From positions 1-9,047 of the forward strand of contig JANXGZ010000177.1 in the NCBI GenBank assembly GCA_024958995.1: 9,047 nucleotides of DNA. Reading direction: 5' to 3'. Both the position numbers and the translations under genes were made by a program. Shown in pieces: positions 5,156 to 9,047 of this stretch. The notes beneath the pieces are model-generated. The model was given only the letters and a program-made list of their open reading frames with translations, was not told where the DNA came from and made no database searches. How positions within the stretch are numbered: position 1 is the first letter of the stretch; every line of letters begins with the position of its first letter. The DNA comes from Methylococcales bacterium. Its GTDB lineage: Bacteria > Pseudomonadota > Gammaproteobacteria > Methylococcales > UBA1147.

Positions 5156-6892
5156 TCAGGCTTGACGAAGGGCGCTCGGGTGGCGGTGATAGGGCAGGAC
5201 ATCCAGTACCTGTCCGAGGCGATGCTGATTCTGGAGGTCCCGCCAGTAGTGGGCTGTCATAATGTCGCTGTGCCATTCCATAAAGAAAGCTTCCAGTTCC
5301 CGGCCGAAACCAAGAAACGAAATGAACTGTTCGGGAAACACATCATTTTCGCCGACGTAAAACCATGTTTCAGAGCGCATCTCGTCTTCAATGGTCTCGG
5401 CAACAGGCATCTCCCTGAAATTACAGTCGGTCACCATGCACAGTTCATCGTAGTCGTAAAAAATGACTCGTCCGTAACGAGTGACACCGAAGTTTTTGAT
5501 CAGTAGGTCGCCCGGAAAGATGTTGCTTAGTGCAAGATCGCGGATCGCCTGGCCGTAGTCGTAGACCGCTTTCTGTGCGTTTAGATCATTTGCCGTCTGC
5601 AAGTACAGGTTCAGTGGGGTCAGCCGGCGCTCAATATAGCAGTGCTTCAGGATCACTTTGTCATCCTGTATTTTTACCGATTCCGTTGCTTCTTTGGTCA
5701 GTTCATCCAGTAGGGCTTGAGAAAATCGGGAGCTTTCGAAGGTCAGCCTCCTGAACTCTTGGGCGTCGATCAGGCGTCCGGCACGGTCATGCTTGAACAC
5801 AAGTTGGTACTTGTGCAGAACATCCTGCCTCGAACTGGTTTTCGGCGGTGCAAAGTGGTCTCGGATGATCTTGATTACGATATCGTAGGAGGGAAGGGTA
5901 AGAACCATCATGACCAGCCCTTTGTCTCCCGGTGCATGAACGAACTGGTCGTTGGATTTTTTCAGGTGATCGAGCAGGTTGCGGTAGCGTACCGTCTTCC
6001 CCTGCTTCGCTCGTCCCAAGACAGTGTACAGTTCACCCGCCGATTTCTCCGGCATGATGAGGCGTAGGAAGGCGACGGACTCTGCTACCTGTTCCAGGTC
6101 GACATGGAAATACGAGCGGGTGAAACTGAACAGCATTCCGGCTTCGCTTTCGGCCATCATCACCGCATCAACAGCGATCCCTTCCGGGCCGTTCACCAAC
6201 GAAATAATCAGCGGAACGTTGTTTTGTGTGCCAATCAGTCGTCCCACCAGGTAAGCTCTGGTCAGCTGGTGAAACACCGGCTCCATAATCTCGACTCGAA
6301 TGATCTTACCAACGAAATCGCCGTTGTTCCTGTAGGCAGTAACCTCCTTGGTGATGAAGTGGATGTCGTCGTCGAATTTGTAAAAGGGCGTTGCAAAGGC
6401 AGAATGGTTCAGGATTTCATCGAACAACTGCTCCTCGGTGGTGCGTAAGCTGTAAGTTCTGGTTTTCGGGCTCTCCACACTCCGGGGAGTCGGTTCGAAA
6501 TCGACGGCCAGGAACTCAACGGTCATGTCAACTCCGACCGTGTCGAACAGGTAGCGTGTTATCGAACTGAAAAAGGTCTTGTAGAATTCCGGGTCAGGGG
6601 AGCGGCGGATTTTTTCTGCAAAGCAGGCCTTGATTTCGGCCCACAGGGTTTTGTTTTTGCAAAGGTGCCCCAGCCGGTGCTTGAGTTCGACGGCTGTTCG
6701 CTTGACGATGATATCGTAGAGTTCAATGCGTTCCACCGCATCGCGCTGACTTCCTTTCCAATCCCGGTTCTCGAAGCGGCCGAGCGCCCTGCGGGTTATC
6801 GCACGGAATTCCTGGTTGTAATCGGCAAAATCCTCGCAGACAGTTGATGCGATCGCCTCGGCGAGATGCTTGTGTCTAGGGTTTGTGGGCAT
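5156..6892 (-). CDS. aceK: Isocitrate dehydrogenase kinase/phosphatase
   Basis: AceK is a cytoplasmic bifunctional enzyme that phosphorylates and dephosphorylates isocitrate dehydrogenase on its active-site serine, diverting isocitrate to the glyoxylate shunt during growth on acetate or fatty acids. The 578 residues equal the E. coli length. An N-terminal regulatory domain is followed by a kinase-like domain: ATP loop APGDKGL (320-326), Lys341 in DIVIKIIRDHF, Asp376 in LIDAQEF (equivalent to E. coli Asp371, needed for phosphatase activity), and the catalytic block NIFPGDLLIKNFGVT with Asp462 and Asn467. YDYDE follows, with Asp480 and Asp482. All expected catalytic residues are present, so it should be active. 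The ATG lies inside the end of icd (17-base overlap), with only a short AGG about 5 bases upstream, which suggests translational coupling. In E. coli aceK sits in aceBAK instead; no aceA or aceB is in this window. Confidence 0.97.
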   Translation of the reverse strand: MPTNPRHKHLAEAIASTVCEDFADYNQEFRAITRRALGRFENRDWKGSQRDAVERIELYDIIVKRTAVELKHRLGHLCKNKTLWAEIKACFAEKIRRSPDPEFYKTFFSSITRYLFDTVGVDMTVEFLAVDFEPTPRSVESPKTRTYSLRTTEEQLFDEILNHSAFATPFYKFDDDIHFITKEVTAYRNNGDFVGKIIRVEIMEPVFHQLTRAYLVGRLIGTQNNVPLIISLVNGPEGIAVDAVMMAESEAGMLFSFTRSYFHVDLEQVAESVAFLRLIMPEKSAGELYTVLGRAKQGKTVRYRNLLDHLKKSNDQFVHAPGDKGLVMMVLTLPSYDIVIKIIRDHFAPPKTSSRQDVLHKYQLVFKHDRAGRLIDAQEFRRLTFESSRFSQALLDELTKEATESVKIQDDKVILKHCYIERRLTPLNLYLQTANDLNAQKAVYDYGQAIRDLALSNIFPGDLLIKNFGVTRYGRVIFYDYDELCMVTDCNFREMPVAETIEDEMRSETWFYVGENDVFPEQFISFLGFGRELEAFFMEWHSDIMTAHYWRDLQNQHRLGQVLDVLPYHRHPSALRQA

Positions 6893-8201
6893 CGCTGCCT
6901 GAGTCGAAGACCTTGATCAGCGCGTCGGCGAACTCGCTGCACTTTACTTCCGTTGCGTTGTCCATGAGCCGTGCAAAATCATAGGTGACTGTCCGATTCT
7001 TGATGACTTGGTCCATCGCATTAATGATGGTATCGGCGGCTTCTGGCCACCCTAGATAACGCAGCATCATTTCCCCGGATAGGATCAGGGACCCAGGGTT
7101 AACCTTGTCAAGGTTGGCATACTTGGGGGCTGTACCATGGGTGGCTTCAAAAATGGCAATCCCGTTTGCGTAGTTGATGTTGCCGCCGGGCGCGATGCCG
7201 ATTCCGCCAACCTGAGCTGCAAGGGCATCGGACAAGTAATCGCCATTTAGGTTCATGGTCGCAATGATGTCGAACTCATCCGGGCGGGTAAGGACCTGCT
7301 GTAGGGTGATGTCCGCAATCGCGTCCTTGATCAGAATACAGCCCCGATCAAGTGCTTCCTGCTGTTCCTGGTTGGCTGCCTCAAGGCCTTCTTCAGCGAG
7401 GGTGCGTTCCCAACGCGCCCAGCTATAGGTGTCCTCGGGAAACTCGGTATCGGCCAGGTCGTAACCCCAGTTGCGAAACCCACCCTCGGTGTATTTCATG
7501 ATATTGCCCTTGTGCACTAGGGTGACGCTTTTTCGGTCGTTCTTGCAGGCGTATTCGATGGCCGATCTGACCAGCCTTTGGCTGCCCTCGATCGACACTG
7601 CTTTAATACCGATACCCGATGTATCGGGAAAGCGTATCTTGTCAAAATGGTGCGGAAAATTTTCCTTCAGGAGGTTGAGGAACCGCTGGCAACTCTCGCT
7701 TTCAGCTTCGAACTCGATGCCTGTATAAATGTCCTCGGTATTTTCCCGGAAAATGACCATGTCGATGGATTCGGGTCTACGCACCGGAGAGGGTACCCCG
7801 TCGAACCAACGTACTGGGCGAAGGCAGACATAAAGATCCAGTAGTTGACGAAGGGCCACGTTTAGTGAGCGAATACCTCCGCCCACGGGGGTGGTCAGGG
7901 GACCTTTGATTGAAACCAGGTATTGTCGGCAGGCATCGATCGTTTCATCTGGCAGCCAGGTGTTGAATCGTTCGTTGGACTTCTGCCCCGCGTAGATCTC
8001 GACCCAGTGGATGCGGCGTTTCCCTGCGTAGGCCGAAGCGACCGCGGCATCCAGAACCCGTACCGAAGCTTTCCAGATATCCGGGCCGGTTCCATCGCCT
8101 TCGATATAGGGAATAATCGGGTTGTCCGGGACCATTAATGTCCCGTTTGAGATCGTGATCTTGCTGCCCTCGGCAGGAGGCGTTGGCTTGGGGGTGCTCA
8201 T
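6876..8201 (-). CDS. icd: NADP-dependent isocitrate dehydrogenase
   Basis: This 441-residue enzyme oxidatively decarboxylates isocitrate to 2-oxoglutarate in the TCA cycle. It is the E. coli-type homodimeric form. The AceK phosphorylation site is Ser112 in GGGIRSLNVALRQ (E. coli Ser113). Catalytic Tyr159 (ENTEDIYTGIE) and Lys231 (HKGNIMKYTEG) are present, as are the metal-binding Asp321 and Asp325 (MNLNGDYLSDALAAQ). The NADP 2'-phosphate pocket is Lys360-Tyr361 (HGTAPKY) with Tyr407 and Arg411 (TVTYDFARLM), so it should prefer NADP. It is about 25 residues longer than the E. coli enzyme. The extra length comes mainly from the N-terminal tail and an insert around residues 254-287 (WARWERTLAEEGLEAANQEQ region), as I recall seeing in some other proteobacterial forms. 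GGAG lies 11 bases before the ATG. An upstream ATG at 8210 is in another frame. The gene leads an operon with aceK. Confidence 0.97.
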   Translation of the reverse strand: MSTPKPTPPAEGSKITISNGTLMVPDNPIIPYIEGDGTGPDIWKASVRVLDAAVASAYAGKRRIHWVEIYAGQKSNERFNTWLPDETIDACRQYLVSIKGPLTTPVGGGIRSLNVALRQLLDLYVCLRPVRWFDGVPSPVRRPESIDMVIFRENTEDIYTGIEFEAESESCQRFLNLLKENFPHHFDKIRFPDTSGIGIKAVSIEGSQRLVRSAIEYACKNDRKSVTLVHKGNIMKYTEGGFRNWGYDLADTEFPEDTYSWARWERTLAEEGLEAANQEQQEALDRGCILIKDAIADITLQQVLTRPDEFDIIATMNLNGDYLSDALAAQVGGIGIAPGGNINYANGIAIFEATHGTAPKYANLDKVNPGSLILSGEMMLRYLGWPEAADTIINAMDQVIKNRTVTYDFARLMDNATEVKCSEFADALIKVFDSGSDAHKP

Positions 8202-8365
8202 GGTGCTTCATGCTCCAGTGATGTATTTTTTGTTCCTGTGAAACGAACAGCCGGTCTACAGGTTTGTCGCTTGCCGGCATTGCGCCTCGACTCGATTTAC
8301 CCGGGTAGGCTCACGAGTCAGCTCCGATGGTTCTTCTGACCTAGACTAGCTCATATGGCTCTAGA

Positions 8366-8371
8366 ATTGTA
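8366..8371 (-). promoter_or_regulatory. Possible -10 element of the icd-aceK operon
   Basis: TACAAT on the minus strand (8371-8366) matches the -10 consensus at 5 of 6 positions and would start transcription near 8359, leaving a leader of about 158 bases. No recognisable -35 box lies 16-18 bases upstream. That position is instead covered by the inverted repeat at 8381-8397, which would fit an activator- or repressor-controlled promoter. Evidence is weak. Confidence 0.28.
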
Positions 8372-8380
8372 AGACATATT

Positions 8381-8397
8381 TCGGCCGCCACGGCCGA
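8381..8397. repeat. GC-rich inverted repeat, operator- or terminator-like
   Basis: TCGGCCG (8381-8387) and CGGCCGA (8391-8397) are perfect inverted copies around CCA, followed on the plus strand by TTTT (8398-8401). Read on plus it resembles a short intrinsic terminator, yet no plus-strand gene precedes it. Read as DNA it covers the -35 position of the possible icd promoter, so an operator is the alternative. Confidence 0.35.
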
Positions 8398-8549
8398 TTT
8401 TAGGAAAATCCGTTGTCAGGGTCTGCCACTCGGATGCCGAGGGTTTTGTCCTGCCGCTGCCGCCCGTCTCGGATATATAATTGGGAAGCTGGGTGCCGGG
8501 GTCATAGCCAAAGTGTCGTTTTGTCCGGGGAGTTGGGCTTTCGGATTCG

Positions 8550-8573
8550 AACTTCCTTAACGGGAAGGAAGTT
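8550..8573. repeat. Perfect 9-bp inverted repeat
   Basis: AACTTCCTT (8550-8558) and AAGGAAGTT (8565-8573) are perfect inverted copies separated by 6 bases (AACGGG). No T-run follows on either strand, so a terminator is unlikely. It could be a protein-binding site or an RNA hairpin in the gene-free DNA upstream of icd. Confidence 0.4.
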
Positions 8574-9047
8574 GTTCAGCTGTAATCCTCCGTGGTGTCT
8601 CGTGTTTCCTGCCGAGAAGCAAGGGCATCGACTAGTTAATGGTGGTCGATACTGCGAGGCAAATATTCGATATTCAGATCGATCCAAGCGATATTTTTCG
8701 AATGTTTCGAGCAGGGACAAGAAACATGGGAAGTTGGCATCTGTGCCATTCGACCATCAATCAGCTCAATCGACGTTCCCCCGCCCTGGTTCGGGTTCCG
8801 ACGAATGATCGGAAGTAAACAGTGTGTTTTAGTCGCTCCCCGGGGCTAAGACGGTGTTTAATTAATCCTTTACTGGTTGGTCCGTTTTAGGGTCGGTGAG
8901 GTCGGTTTTTAAACCTCAGAGTGCATGCTTAATCATGCTCAAGAAGGTTCGGTTTATATGTGGGTCTCTGTCTGGTGAAGAAAAGGTGCCTCGTGTATAT
9001 TAATTCCCCCTGGTTGTTTTGCTTGGATTCCCTCTTTGTCGTGTTCG

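Larger units (their letters stand above)
8202..9047. other. Gene-free upstream region of icd
   Basis: About 850 bases carry no convincing gene. The longest frame (plus 8413-8808, TTG start, 131 codons) resembles no family and is rich in Ser and Arg, and the opposing frame 8720-8502 is no better. The region holds the icd promoter candidate (8366-8371), inverted repeats at 8381-8397 and 8550-8573, and two smaller ones near the right end: GGTTT/AAACC at 8904-8915, nested within GAGGT/ACCTC at 8898-8917, and GCATG/CATGC at 8923-8938. The last 200 bases are AT-rich and may be the control region of a gene beyond the window. Confidence 0.5.

Noticed and set aside
4962..5276. 104-codon minus-strand frame between aceK and the DUF1538 pair
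   Set aside because: It overlaps the 3' end of aceK in another frame and has a Pro/Ser-rich, non-family sequence.
7945..8280. Minus-strand frame containing an ATG at 8210 just upstream of the icd start
   Set aside because: It runs in a different frame from icd and reads as nonsense through the conserved N-terminal region of the dehydrogenase.
8541..8560. A tRNA T-arm-like GGATTCGAAC stretch
   Set aside because: The flanking bases do not form the 5-bp T stem, and no acceptor, D or anticodon arms are present nearby on either strand.
8413..8808. 131-codon plus-strand frame upstream of icd
   Set aside because: It needs a TTG start, has no evident ribosome site, resembles no family, is Ser/Arg rich, and contains the perfect inverted repeat at 8550-8573. 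It looks like chance open frame.
1..9047. Mobile elements, CRISPR arrays, toxin-antitoxin or phage genes
   Set aside because: No transposase, integrase, terminal inverted repeats, regularly spaced repeats or defence-type proteins were found. The genes are core metabolism, transport and signalling.

Overview
The window looks like a chromosomal segment of a gammaproteobacterium. The evidence is an E. coli-type NADP-isocitrate dehydrogenase with its kinase/phosphatase AceK, a MetX-family acyltransferase close to the xanthomonad serine O-succinyltransferase type, and a DUF1538 membrane-protein pair of the kind described as a cation/proton antiporter in Halomonas. The genus cannot be named from this sequence. 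All recognisable genes lie on the minus strand, so transcription runs from high to low coordinates. No tRNA, rRNA, insertion sequence, phage gene or CRISPR array was seen.

Layout in the direction of transcription: (1) 9047-8202 is gene-free leader and intergenic DNA with several inverted repeats and a possible icd promoter. (2) icd (8201-6876) and aceK (6892-5156) overlap by 17 bases, so the TCA enzyme and the enzyme that switches it off by phosphorylation are probably made from one message. (3) After 186 bases comes a compact four-gene set: two paralogous DUF1538 membrane proteins (4969-4235 and 4233-3460, 1 base apart), a divergent P-II-like protein (3387-3037) and a two-CBS-domain protein (3040-2630, ATGA overlap with the P-II-like gene). 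(4) About 290 bases have no convincing gene, then a predicted promoter and a leader of about 140 nt precede a small CspA-family cold-shock protein (2163-1960). (5) A gene-free stretch of about 630 bases follows. (6) A MetX-family O-acyltransferase (1327-200) and 199 bases of trailing sequence, perhaps with the start of another gene at the left edge, complete the window.

The most interesting unit is the four-gene DUF1538/P-II/CBS set. It pairs a likely two-subunit ion transporter with two small soluble proteins from ligand-sensing families. The P-II-like protein has no tyrosine at all, so it cannot be uridylylated like GlnB. I infer a nucleotide- or energy-gated cation/proton antiporter. The other points of note are the icd-aceK overlap, the serine O-succinyltransferase-like signature in the MetX homologue, and a cold-shock gene leader that can form two mutually exclusive hairpins.
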